From: an uncultured Prevotellaceae bacterium
Lineage (GTDB): Bacteria > Bacteroidota > Bacteroidia > Bacteroidales > Bacteroidaceae
Reading direction: 5' to 3'
Assembly (NCBI GenBank): GCA_902767775.1
Contig: CACXIP010000004.1
Span: 186,001 to 250,000, forward strand
Length of the DNA: 64,000 nt
Part shown: in pieces, positions 1 to 7,540 of the stretch
Layout of the letters: each line of letters starts with the position of its first letter
Position numbering within the stretch: the stretch's first letter is position 1
Translations under genes and position numbers: made by a program
Notes under the pieces: generated by a model
The model's input: the letters and a program-made list of their open reading frames with translations, nothing else
The model's database searches: none
Told to the model about the DNA's origin: nothing

Positions 1-1
1 A

Positions 2-808
2 CTGATAATGTTCGGCATGGGCCTAACACTAAAATTGGAGGACTTCCGCATCGTCTTCTCCCGTCCCAAGGATGTCATTGTGGGATTCCTTGCCCAGTTC
101 ATCATCATGCCCATATTGGCTTGGCTGCTTACGAAAGTGTTCTCTTTGCCCGCCGAACTTGCTGTGGGTGTCATCCTCGTAGGCTGTTGTCCTGGTGGCA
201 CTGCCTCCAATGTCATCACCTACCTGGCAGGTGGCGACCTGGCATTGTCTGTCGGCATTACCAGCGTATCCACTCTCCTTGCTCCTTTGGTTACTCCGTT
301 GCTTACTTGGCTGCTGGCTGGTACGCTCGTCGATGTCAACGTCTGGCAGATGTTCATGAGCATCGTGCAGGTCATTATCCTTCCCATCGGTTTAGGACTG
401 TTGGTCAAGAAGTTTGTCAAATTGTCCGACAATGTGATGAACAAAGTGCTGCCCGCATTCTCCACCATCGCCATTACTTTGATTGTCGGTGCTGTGGTAT
501 CGGCCAACGCAGAGAAGCTGCTCACCTGTGGCCTGTTGATTATAGCCGTCGTCATCCTGCACAACCTGCTGGGATTTTTGTTTGGCTTCCTTCTCTCCAA
601 AATACTCCACCTGTCAAGGAAGAAAAGCACCGCCATCAGTGTTGAGGTGGGCATGCAGAACTCCGGACTGGCCTGTTCACTTGCCCAGCAACATTTTCAA
701 TCCATGGCACTCGCGACAGTGCCCGGTGCCATCTTCAGTGTATGGCACAACATAGCAGGTGCCTTGTTGGCACGTCTGGTTAGGTCATGGAATGAGAAAG
801 AGGAATAG
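2..808 (+). CDS. Bile acid:sodium symporter family protein (5' truncated by window edge)
   Basis: Integral inner-membrane transporter of the BASS/SBF family, presumed sodium-coupled uptake of an organic anion. The visible 268 codons are almost entirely hydrophobic and contain family signatures: MFGMGLTL at the visible start, a conserved GGTASN segment after the crossover helix, and SVEVGMQNSGLA near residue 212. The reading frame is open upstream of the first visible ATG (codons 2-7 read Leu-Ile, matching the family before MFGMG), so the true start lies outside the window. The gene ends 25 bp from the convergent ispD. Substrate cannot be told: Bacteroidota homologues are annotated from bile acid to pantoate transporters. 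Confidence 0.88.
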   Translation: MIMFGMGLTLKLEDFRIVFSRPKDVIVGFLAQFIIMPILAWLLTKVFSLPAELAVGVILVGCCPGGTASNVITYLAGGDLALSVGITSVSTLLAPLVTPLLTWLLAGTLVDVNVWQMFMSIVQVIILPIGLGLLVKKFVKLSDNVMNKVLPAFSTIAITLIVGAVVSANAEKLLTCGLLIIAVVILHNLLGFLFGFLLSKILHLSRKKSTAISVEVGMQNSGLACSLAQQHFQSMALATVPGAIFSVWHNIAGALLARLVRSWNEKEE

Positions 809-833
809 CAGTACGCTGATGACAGATGCCAGG

Positions 834-1520
834 TTATTTCAGCATTGACTCCAACAGCAGCAAGTCGTGCCGATAGGTGACCTTGATATTGGTCGGTTCT
901 CCCTCCACAACAAAGATGGGAACCTCGGGTAAGTACCGCCTTACCACACCACAGTCGTCGGTCACCGTAAAAGCAGGGTCGGCAAGTGCCAGGTCGTATG
1001 CCCTGCGGATGATATGGCGGCGGAAGCACTGCGGCGTCTGTGCGTTGCGCAATTGGTCTCGGGGTGGAATGTCGGCGATGCAGCCGTCGTCGCTGATATG
1101 CCAGATGGTGTCCGTGGTTTTTGTTGCCACTCCCACCGCATCATGGTGCTCCAGCGCATGGATGCAGTCGGTGATGATACGGTGGCTGACCATCGGTCTC
1201 ACCGCATCGTGGAAAAGCAGGCAGTCATCATCGGATGAATATGCATTGAGTGCTGCCAAACTTGAGTCATAACGCTCCTTGCCGCCGGGCAATATCTTCC
1301 TTACTTTGAGGAAGTTGCCAGCTTTTACTATCTGCTCCACTTCCGGGATGCAGTCGGCACGGCTCACCACAGCCACTTCATCAATAAGCGGGTGACTGTC
1401 AAACACACGGATGGTATGGGCCAAGATGGTCTCTCCCGCCACCTCAATCAGTTGCTTGGGCTTGCCTCCGCCCAGTCGCGAGCCACTGCCGCCCGCAAGA
1501 ATGATTGCGATATTCATCAT
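834..1520 (-). CDS. ispD: 2-C-methyl-D-erythritol 4-phosphate cytidylyltransferase
   Basis: Cytosolic nucleotidyltransferase of the non-mevalonate isoprenoid pathway, transferring CMP to methylerythritol phosphate. The 228-residue length is normal. The N-terminal nucleotide-binding loop (AGGSGSRLGGGKPKQ, about residues 9-23) and a DAVRP segment near 104 are visible, and the C-terminal NIKVTYRHDL matches the NIKvT-xxDL end of IspD. The closely related TarI (ribitol-5-phosphate cytidylyltransferase) is the main alternative, and nothing nearby indicates teichoic acid. Two adjacent ATGs (1520 and 1517) sit almost directly after a TACTTTTG -7 box at 1532-1525, so the mRNA may be leaderless and either Met may be used. 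Confidence 0.85.
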   Translation of the reverse strand: MMNIAIILAGGSGSRLGGGKPKQLIEVAGETILAHTIRVFDSHPLIDEVAVVSRADCIPEVEQIVKAGNFLKVRKILPGGKERYDSSLAALNAYSSDDDCLLFHDAVRPMVSHRIITDCIHALEHHDAVGVATKTTDTIWHISDDGCIADIPPRDQLRNAQTPQCFRRHIIRRAYDLALADPAFTVTDDCGVVRRYLPEVPIFVVEGEPTNIKVTYRHDLLLLESMLK

Positions 1521-1524
1521 ATTG

Positions 1525-1532
1525 CAAAAGTA
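1525..1532 (-). promoter_or_regulatory. -7 promoter box of ispD
   Basis: TACTTTTG on the minus strand fits the Bacteroidetes TAnnTTTG consensus. Its last base is only 4 nt from the first ispD ATG, so transcription should begin at or next to the start codon. No clear -33 TTTG was seen. Confidence 0.6.
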
Positions 1533-1576
1533 AGCAAAAAACCATGAAAACTTACCTTATTCTTGATAAATATCGC

Positions 1577-1584
1577 TATTTTTG
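1577..1584 (+). promoter_or_regulatory. -7 promoter box before the CE2-like esterase
   Basis: TATTTTTG matches TAnnTTTG exactly. It overlaps the in-frame TTG at 1582, which rules that codon out as the translation start and points to ATG 1603. Confidence 0.6.
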
Positions 1585-1602
1585 CATGAAAAATCAACCA
1601 TC

Positions 1603-2697
1603 ATGAGAAAAACTATCATCATCAGTCTGCTGGCCGTCATCTCACTGACTGCCTATGCAGCCAGCGAGAAGACTTTGTCCGGCAATGACTCCGGTGCTGT
1701 CTACATCGGACGGACGGAGGTGAAAGCCGATGGCTCCGTGAGCTACGACTGGAGCGGTGTCTATGTGCAGACCGACTTCACAGGAGGTTACCTTGCCATT
1801 GAAGCATCAGAGGCAGGCGAGTCATGGCACAACCTGTTTATTGACGGACAGTGGGTGCGCAAACTGAAAATCACAGGCAGCACACCACAGCGCATCGTTT
1901 TGGCAGAGCGGTTGAGCAAAGGCACCCACCGACTGCGCCTGCAGAAATGCACGGAGGGACAGTATGGATGTACCACCATCCACCGCTTCATCCTCGCCAA
2001 GAACGGTTCGATGAGTCCTGTGGCCCGTAAGGAGAGGATGATTGAGATTTACGGCGACTCGTATACCTGCGGCTATGGTACCGAAGGACATGTTGCCAAT
2101 GAGCGTTTCCGTCTCGATACCGAGAATTGCGACCAGGCATACGGCTGCATCATCGCACGCTATTTCGATGCCGACTACGCCCTCACAGCCCATTCCGGAC
2201 AGGGAATGGTGCGCGACTGGGGTGATGCCAAGCAAATCTCAGACAAAAACATGTCCACTCGCTACACCCATGTTTTTGACGACCATGGTGATATCGACTA
2301 TGGTTTTGACCGCTATCGGCCTCAACTCGTGATGATCAATCTCGGCACCAACGATTTCTCGCCCACAGCCATCCCTACTGATGAGCAGTATGTGAATGCC
2401 TATCTGAAAATGATAGCCACCATACGCAGCAAATACGAAGGTGTGAAGATACTCTGCATCACGCCACACTCCGCCAGCCGCTACCTGAAAGCCGCTCTCG
2501 GTCTGCTCAGGGAGCGCACCCTTGGCATGGAGGATGTCTACATGGCCAATTCTCTCGACGGTATGGTGACAGAGGCTCGCGACATGGGCAATGACTGGCA
2601 TCCCAACTATCAAGGTCAGAAGAAGATAGCCATGAGCCTTATTCCTCAGATTTCTGCCATCATGGGATGGGAACTCAACGATAGGAAAATAGAATAA
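1603..2697 (+). CDS. Secreted SGNH/GDSL hydrolase, CE2-like carbohydrate esterase
   Basis: Probable exported deacetylase of carbohydrates. A signal peptide (MRKTIIISLLAVISLTAYA) starts at ATG 1603. An in-frame TTG at 1582 would add seven residues but lies inside the -7 box. The N-terminal half (about 25-145) looks like the beta-sandwich that precedes the catalytic domain in CE2 esterases. The SGNH core follows with IEIYGDSYTCGYG (block I, nucleophile Ser), NLGTNDF (block III) and DWHPNYQGQ (block V Asp/His). Its stop codon is one base from the start of the next gene, a large glycosidase-like protein, so the two are probably co-transcribed and act on one acetylated glycan. Family assignment is good; the substrate is not known. 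Confidence 0.85.
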   Translation: MRKTIIISLLAVISLTAYAASEKTLSGNDSGAVYIGRTEVKADGSVSYDWSGVYVQTDFTGGYLAIEASEAGESWHNLFIDGQWVRKLKITGSTPQRIVLAERLSKGTHRLRLQKCTEGQYGCTTIHRFILAKNGSMSPVARKERMIEIYGDSYTCGYGTEGHVANERFRLDTENCDQAYGCIIARYFDADYALTAHSGQGMVRDWGDAKQISDKNMSTRYTHVFDDHGDIDYGFDRYRPQLVMINLGTNDFSPTAIPTDEQYVNAYLKMIATIRSKYEGVKILCITPHSASRYLKAALGLLRERTLGMEDVYMANSLDGMVTEARDMGNDWHPNYQGQKKIAMSLIPQISAIMGWELNDRKIE

Positions 2698-2698
2698 C

Positions 2699-5683
2699 AT
2701 GCGAATTACTCTACTCACGCTGGCAGCATTTCTCCTCTCATCCGCACCCCTGTGGGCATCCGACCATACTGGTAAGCCTGCAAGGGCAATGAACTACTTC
2801 CCCGATGGAGGAGATATCGTATGTGTGAACGGCACCAACCGCTATACCCGCGCCCTCTATGGTTCGCACGACCGTATGCGTCTGGAGACCAGCGACAGAC
2901 CGGTCTTCGCCACATACGACCGCGACAACAGCGTCAACATCAGTTTCCTGTTTGACGACGGACAGCGTCTGCTGCCCCTTGACTCCACCTCTTTTTGCGA
3001 GGCCCGCTACCAAGGGGGACAGCGCACCTACATGGTGAGCGACGACTCTTGGAACGGAGGAACAGCCCAAATCACGGCTATCGCCACCTACACCGAGGAA
3101 GGGGCCATCTGGCGCTTCCACACCGAGGGATTCAGCAACCGTCCCGTATTCCATGCCGTGATGCGGTCCGTTGCCAAGAAGAAGATGACCCGCGACGGCG
3201 ACTACGGTCTGGAACCACGCAGCAGTTTTGAGGCCGCTGGCATCCCGCTCCAGACACTCACTTGGACCAACGACAGCGACATCTATATCCTCCTCACTCC
3301 CGACCGCCAACTGGTGGTCGATACTTTGGGCGAAGAGCGCTTTGCCCAGGAACAGACCATCCGCGAGAACATCGTCTCACGGTTGAGGATACAAACCCCA
3401 GATCCATATATCAACACGCTGGGTGCCAATCTCGCTGCCGCAGCCGACGGTCTGTGGGACGGCAAGACATGGTTGCATGGTTGTGTGGGCTGGCGCACCC
3501 CCCTCGCCGGATGGCGTGGTGCATATGTCGGCGATGTGTTGGGGTGGGGCGACCGTGCCCAGTCGCATTTCGATGCATACGCCCGCAGCATGGTGACCAA
3601 AGTACCTCCTGTCTATCCCCATCCCACCCAGGACTCTCTTCGCAACCTCGCCCGGGCAGAAGAGAAATGGGGCACGCAAATGTACAGCAACGGTTATATC
3701 TGCAGGCTACCCGACAATGCGGAGAAGATGAGTCATTATGACATGAATCTCAACTACATCGATGAGTTGATGTGGCATTTCTGCTATGATGCCGATACCG
3801 ACTATATGCGTAAGATGTGGCCTTATATCAAACTCCACTTCGAATGGGAGAAGCGCAACTTCGACCCCGACGGCGACCATCTCTATGATGCCTACTGCTG
3901 TATATGGGCAAGCGACGCCTTGTGGTACAACGGCGGTGCCGTTACCCATTCATCAGCATACAACTACCGGGGCAATCTGCTCGCCGCACGCATCGCCACA
4001 CTCATCGGTGAGGACCCCACTCCCTACAGCACGGAGGCTGAGGCTATCCTCAAGGCGATGAACAGGCGGCTGTGGATGAACAAAGAAGGGCACTGGGCAG
4101 AGTACCAGGACCTGATGGGTGAGCGGCGACTCCATGAGAGCGCGGCCCTGTGGACCATCTACACCCCCATCGACTGTGGTGCATGCACTCCTGACCAGGC
4201 ATGGCGTGCCACACTCTATGCCGACCGCCACTTCCCGCACATTCCCATGGAGATACAGAGTGGCGACCAACCCATTGCTGACGACGGACACCGCTACTAC
4301 ACGCTGAGCACCTCCGATTGGTTGCCCTACGACTGGAGCACCAACAACGTGGCGCATGAGGAGGTGATGAACATGGCATTGGCCTACTTCATCGCCGGAA
4401 GACGCAACGAGGGATTCCAACTGCTGAAAAGCGATGTGCTCGATGGTATGTTCCTCGGTGCCTGTCCGGGCAACTTCGGACAAATCAGTTATTACGACAA
4501 GGCCCGCAGTGAGGCATACCGCGACTTCGGCGACTGCATCGGCATCTCCTCACGTGCCATTGTCAACGGACTCTTTGGCATCCGACCCGATGCACTCAAC
4601 CGCCGCTGCGTCATCCAGTACTCCCTCCCCGATGATTGGGAAGACACCAGCATCTCTACTCCCTACCTGTCATACACCTTCCATCGTGAGGGTGACCGCC
4701 TTACCTATGATGTGACCCAAAAATTCAGCCAACCATTGGAAATCGTCATCCGTGTGGGCTTGGGCGACGGCACGTTTGTTGACTTCAGGGGGTCGGACAT
4801 GGAACAGCAGCACATCACCGTCGACCTGTCGAAATACACCCTCCACGAGGAACCTTCGGCAGAAGAATTCATCGGTGAGATACTTGATGACACCGATATC
4901 GACATGGCAGGACTTGCTGACTTCATAGAAGGGACCAAACAGACACCCATTGACCTGAGCAAACTGTTCAACGCCAATGTTGACGACATCTTCCGCAATG
5001 AGTACCTCTCTCCCCGTCCACCATACACCACACTCTCACTGCCTAAGCAGGGTATCGGACAGTGGTGTATACCCGACCGCACCGCCCATATCGAGGACGA
5101 CGGACTGCGGGCTAAGAGCGTAAAGGGTGTGTTCGACACGGGCGTGGGTGTCTCTTTCCTCACCCCCTCTGAAGGACAAAACATCATATATACCTCACTG
5201 TGGGACAACTATCCGGCAAGCGTGTCTATCCCCCTCAAAGGGAAAGCCTCATATGCCTGCCTGATGCTTGCCGGCAGCACCAACAACATGCAGAGCCGCA
5301 TCGACAATGGCGTCATTATCGTGGAGTACAAGGATAATACTGCCGATACGCTGCACCTGGTCAACCCCATCAACTGGTGCCCCATCGAACAGGACTATTA
5401 TACCGACGGACTGGCATTCTGCGCAGCGTCGCTGCGACCCTATAGGGTGCATCTGGGCAGCGGACTGGTGTCACGCGACATTGCCGCTCATGTGCGCACA
5501 GGGTCTTTTGCCAATTCAGTGCCCGGCAATCCCGACAGCGCGGAGCCACGCTTGATTGACTGCGGGGCGGCACAGTTGCTTAAGATGCCTCTCAACCCCA
5601 ACAAACGTCTGCGTCGACTTATCCTGCGCACCTTGTCCAATGATGTGGTCATCGGTCTGATGGCCGTCACACTGACGAAATAA
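2699..5683 (+). CDS. Large secreted glycosidase-like protein (DUF4450-like, (alpha/alpha)6-type core)
   Basis: A 994-residue exported protein with a signal peptide (residues 1-20). The opening, with NRYTRALYGSHDRMRLETSDRP around 42-63, resembles Bacteroidota DUF4450 proteins. The middle (about 200-650) is rich in W/H/D motifs typical of an (alpha/alpha)6-barrel hydrolase (for example CIWASDALWYNGGAVTHSSA and NNVAHEEVMNMAL). The C-terminal third looks like beta-sandwich modules. It starts one base after the CE2-like esterase and is followed after 6 nt by an RluA gene. The likely role is glycan breakdown in the periplasm or at the surface together with the esterase. I assign DUF4450 from memory of the motif; catalytic residues cannot be named. 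Confidence 0.65.
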   Translation: MRITLLTLAAFLLSSAPLWASDHTGKPARAMNYFPDGGDIVCVNGTNRYTRALYGSHDRMRLETSDRPVFATYDRDNSVNISFLFDDGQRLLPLDSTSFCEARYQGGQRTYMVSDDSWNGGTAQITAIATYTEEGAIWRFHTEGFSNRPVFHAVMRSVAKKKMTRDGDYGLEPRSSFEAAGIPLQTLTWTNDSDIYILLTPDRQLVVDTLGEERFAQEQTIRENIVSRLRIQTPDPYINTLGANLAAAADGLWDGKTWLHGCVGWRTPLAGWRGAYVGDVLGWGDRAQSHFDAYARSMVTKVPPVYPHPTQDSLRNLARAEEKWGTQMYSNGYICRLPDNAEKMSHYDMNLNYIDELMWHFCYDADTDYMRKMWPYIKLHFEWEKRNFDPDGDHLYDAYCCIWASDALWYNGGAVTHSSAYNYRGNLLAARIATLIGEDPTPYSTEAEAILKAMNRRLWMNKEGHWAEYQDLMGERRLHESAALWTIYTPIDCGACTPDQAWRATLYADRHFPHIPMEIQSGDQPIADDGHRYYTLSTSDWLPYDWSTNNVAHEEVMNMALAYFIAGRRNEGFQLLKSDVLDGMFLGACPGNFGQISYYDKARSEAYRDFGDCIGISSRAIVNGLFGIRPDALNRRCVIQYSLPDDWEDTSISTPYLSYTFHREGDRLTYDVTQKFSQPLEIVIRVGLGDGTFVDFRGSDMEQQHITVDLSKYTLHEEPSAEEFIGEILDDTDIDMAGLADFIEGTKQTPIDLSKLFNANVDDIFRNEYLSPRPPYTTLSLPKQGIGQWCIPDRTAHIEDDGLRAKSVKGVFDTGVGVSFLTPSEGQNIIYTSLWDNYPASVSIPLKGKASYACLMLAGSTNNMQSRIDNGVIIVEYKDNTADTLHLVNPINWCPIEQDYYTDGLAFCAASLRPYRVHLGSGLVSRDIAAHVRTGSFANSVPGNPDSAEPRLIDCGAAQLLKMPLNPNKRLRRLILRTLSNDVVIGLMAVTLTK

Positions 5684-5689
5684 CCAATA

Positions 5690-7321
5690 TTGAGGTTTCA
5701 TCCCCTTGACACCCGTATTGCACCACCCTTAAGGTTCAACAACCCGATGGGGTATGTGGCGCATCCCCTCTGCCAGCAAGCGGCGGCAGAGGTGCAGCGG
5801 TATATCGCCTCTGTCGATGTGTGGCAGGAGGAAATAGCAAAAGGCAAGATGTTTGGCGTGCTGGTGGTGGAGAACGGGGATGGTAATTTGGGCTTTCTCG
5901 CAGCCTACTCCGGTCTGCTTGCCGACCGCAACGACTGGCCGTATTTCGTGCCAGCCGTCTTCGATTTCCAACAACCTGACGGGTATTTCAAACAAGAGGA
6001 GGCTGCCATCAGTGCCATCAATCAACGGATAATACTTTTAGAACAATCGTCCCAACTGAGGGATATCCGCGATGCACTGCGCCGTAGTGAGGAAGAAAGG
6101 GAAAAAGACATCAAGGCATGGAAGACCGCTATGGATGCCGCCAAAGCGCGACGTGATGCCCTCCGCCAACAGCGTGGAAGAGACCCACAATCGGAAGAGT
6201 CCCTGCCCACAGAGGAGGAGATGACACGCGAGAGTCAGTGGATGAAAGCCGAACTGAGGAGGAAACGTCAGCACCATGAAGCCATCCTGTCGGCCATCCG
6301 GGCAAAAACTGATGCTTTGGAAAAGGAAATCAAGGAACTGCGCATCCTGCGGCGGAGGAAGTCAGAAGCACTGCAACAATGGTTGTTTGAGCATTTTAAG
6401 ATGCTGAATAACAAAGGAGAGACACGCAACCTGCTCTCCATTTTCGCCGACACGTCACTGCACGTTCCCCCATCGGGGGCGGGTGAGTGCTGCGCACCCA
6501 AACTGCTGCAATATGCCTTTTCCAACCACCTGCGTCCCGTTTGTATCGCTGAGTTTTGGTGGGGGCAGTCGCCGACAGGAGAAATCCGACAGCATCTGCA
6601 GTACTATCCTGCCTGTCGGGGTAAATGTCACCCCATCCTCAGACATATGCTGCAAGGTCTTGATGTGGAACCTAACCCATTCGAGCAAGCCCTCGACGCT
6701 ATTCCCGACATCCTCTATGAGGATGATGCTTTGATGGTGGTGAACAAACCAGCAGGGATGCTGGCCGTTCCAGGCAAAACCTATGCCAATTCGGTATGGG
6801 ACTTCTGCAAGGGGCACTGCCTTGATGCCGACGGTCCGATGATTGTCCACCGCCTCGATATGGCAACCTCTGGTCTGATGGTTGTCGCCAAGACCAAGAC
6901 TGCACACCAAAACCTGCAGGAGCAGTTTCTGCACCATACCGTGGAGAAGACCTACACCGCCCAACTGGAGCGTCCGCTGCCACCAACGACATCTCGGAAC
7001 GGTGTCATCCGACTGCCCCTACGTCCATCGCTGCTCGACCGTCCGCGGCAGGTGGTGGACATGGTTCACGGGAAGACAGCCATCACGCGCTATGAGATGC
7101 TGACCGATGTCTTGGTCGCCCTCACTCCGCTTACAGGCCGCACCCACCAGTTGCGCGTGCACTGCGCCCATCATGACGGATTGGCTGTTCCCATCAAAGG
7201 TGACACGCTCTACGGACAGGCCGCGCAACGTCTTTGTCTTCATGCCGGAAGGCTGTGCTTCACCCATCCCATCACAGGTAAGCGCATGACTTTTACCTGT
7301 CCCGCTGACTTCATGGGATAA
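5690..7321 (+). CDS. RluA-family pseudouridine synthase with long N-terminal extension
   Basis: Catalyses uridine-to-pseudouridine conversion in rRNA or tRNA. The catalytic domain occupies about residues 335-540, with HRLDMATSGLMVVAKT carrying the catalytic Asp390 and GRTHQLRVH near the end. The N-terminal 330 residues are not part of a standard RluA protein: a FHPLxxxIxxPxRF opening and a charged coiled-coil stretch at about 105-250. The start is TTG 5690, six nt after the previous stop. It is preferred over ATG 5747 because the FHPL..RF motif recurs at the start of such long Bacteroidota RluA proteins, to my recollection. Which nucleoside is modified is unknown. Confidence 0.85.
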   Translation: MRFHPLDTRIAPPLRFNNPMGYVAHPLCQQAAAEVQRYIASVDVWQEEIAKGKMFGVLVVENGDGNLGFLAAYSGLLADRNDWPYFVPAVFDFQQPDGYFKQEEAAISAINQRIILLEQSSQLRDIRDALRRSEEEREKDIKAWKTAMDAAKARRDALRQQRGRDPQSEESLPTEEEMTRESQWMKAELRRKRQHHEAILSAIRAKTDALEKEIKELRILRRRKSEALQQWLFEHFKMLNNKGETRNLLSIFADTSLHVPPSGAGECCAPKLLQYAFSNHLRPVCIAEFWWGQSPTGEIRQHLQYYPACRGKCHPILRHMLQGLDVEPNPFEQALDAIPDILYEDDALMVVNKPAGMLAVPGKTYANSVWDFCKGHCLDADGPMIVHRLDMATSGLMVVAKTKTAHQNLQEQFLHHTVEKTYTAQLERPLPPTTSRNGVIRLPLRPSLLDRPRQVVDMVHGKTAITRYEMLTDVLVALTPLTGRTHQLRVHCAHHDGLAVPIKGDTLYGQAAQRLCLHAGRLCFTHPITGKRMTFTCPADFMG

Positions 7322-7335
7322 GTAGCTTGTTTTTT

Positions 7336-7517
7336 TTCGTATCTTTAATTGCATTGAAGATACTCTCGCTCGGGAAAGAAAATAAAAACTTTCCTTTTTA
7401 TTTTGCTTTCCGCTCGCTTATTCGTATCTTTAATTGCATTGAAGATACTGTAGCTCGGGAAAGAAAATAAAAACTTTCCTTTTTATTTTGCTTTCCGCTC
7501 GCTTATTCGTATCTTTG
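7336..7517. repeat. 85-bp tandem duplication carrying promoter and hairpin
   Basis: Two complete 85-bp copies (7336-7420, 7421-7505) differ at about three positions (CTCTCGCTC against CTGTAGCTC). A third, truncated start (7506-7517) follows. Each copy contains an A/T-rich inverted repeat (7374-7410 and 7459-7495: GAAAG-AAAATAAAAA, loop CTTTCC, TTTTTATTTT-G-CTTTC) and ends at a promoter-like unit. Confidence 0.92.
7487..7517 (+). promoter_or_regulatory. Promoter of the acyl-CoA synthetase-prfB operon
   Basis: TTTG at 7487-7490, 19 bp, then TATCTTTG at 7510-7517 fits the Bacteroidetes -33/-7 consensus fully. The upstream duplicate (TTTG 7402-7405, TATCTTTA 7425-7432) has the same spacing but lost the final G. 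Transcription should begin about 20 nt before ATG 7541. Confidence 0.75.
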
Positions 7518-7540
7518 CATCAACTAAAGAAGAAAGGATT

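Noticed and set aside
7374-7495. Terminators of the RluA gene
   Set aside because: The A/T-only stems of the 85-bp repeat have little G/C and occur as part of a promoter-bearing unit. Termination there is possible but not supported.
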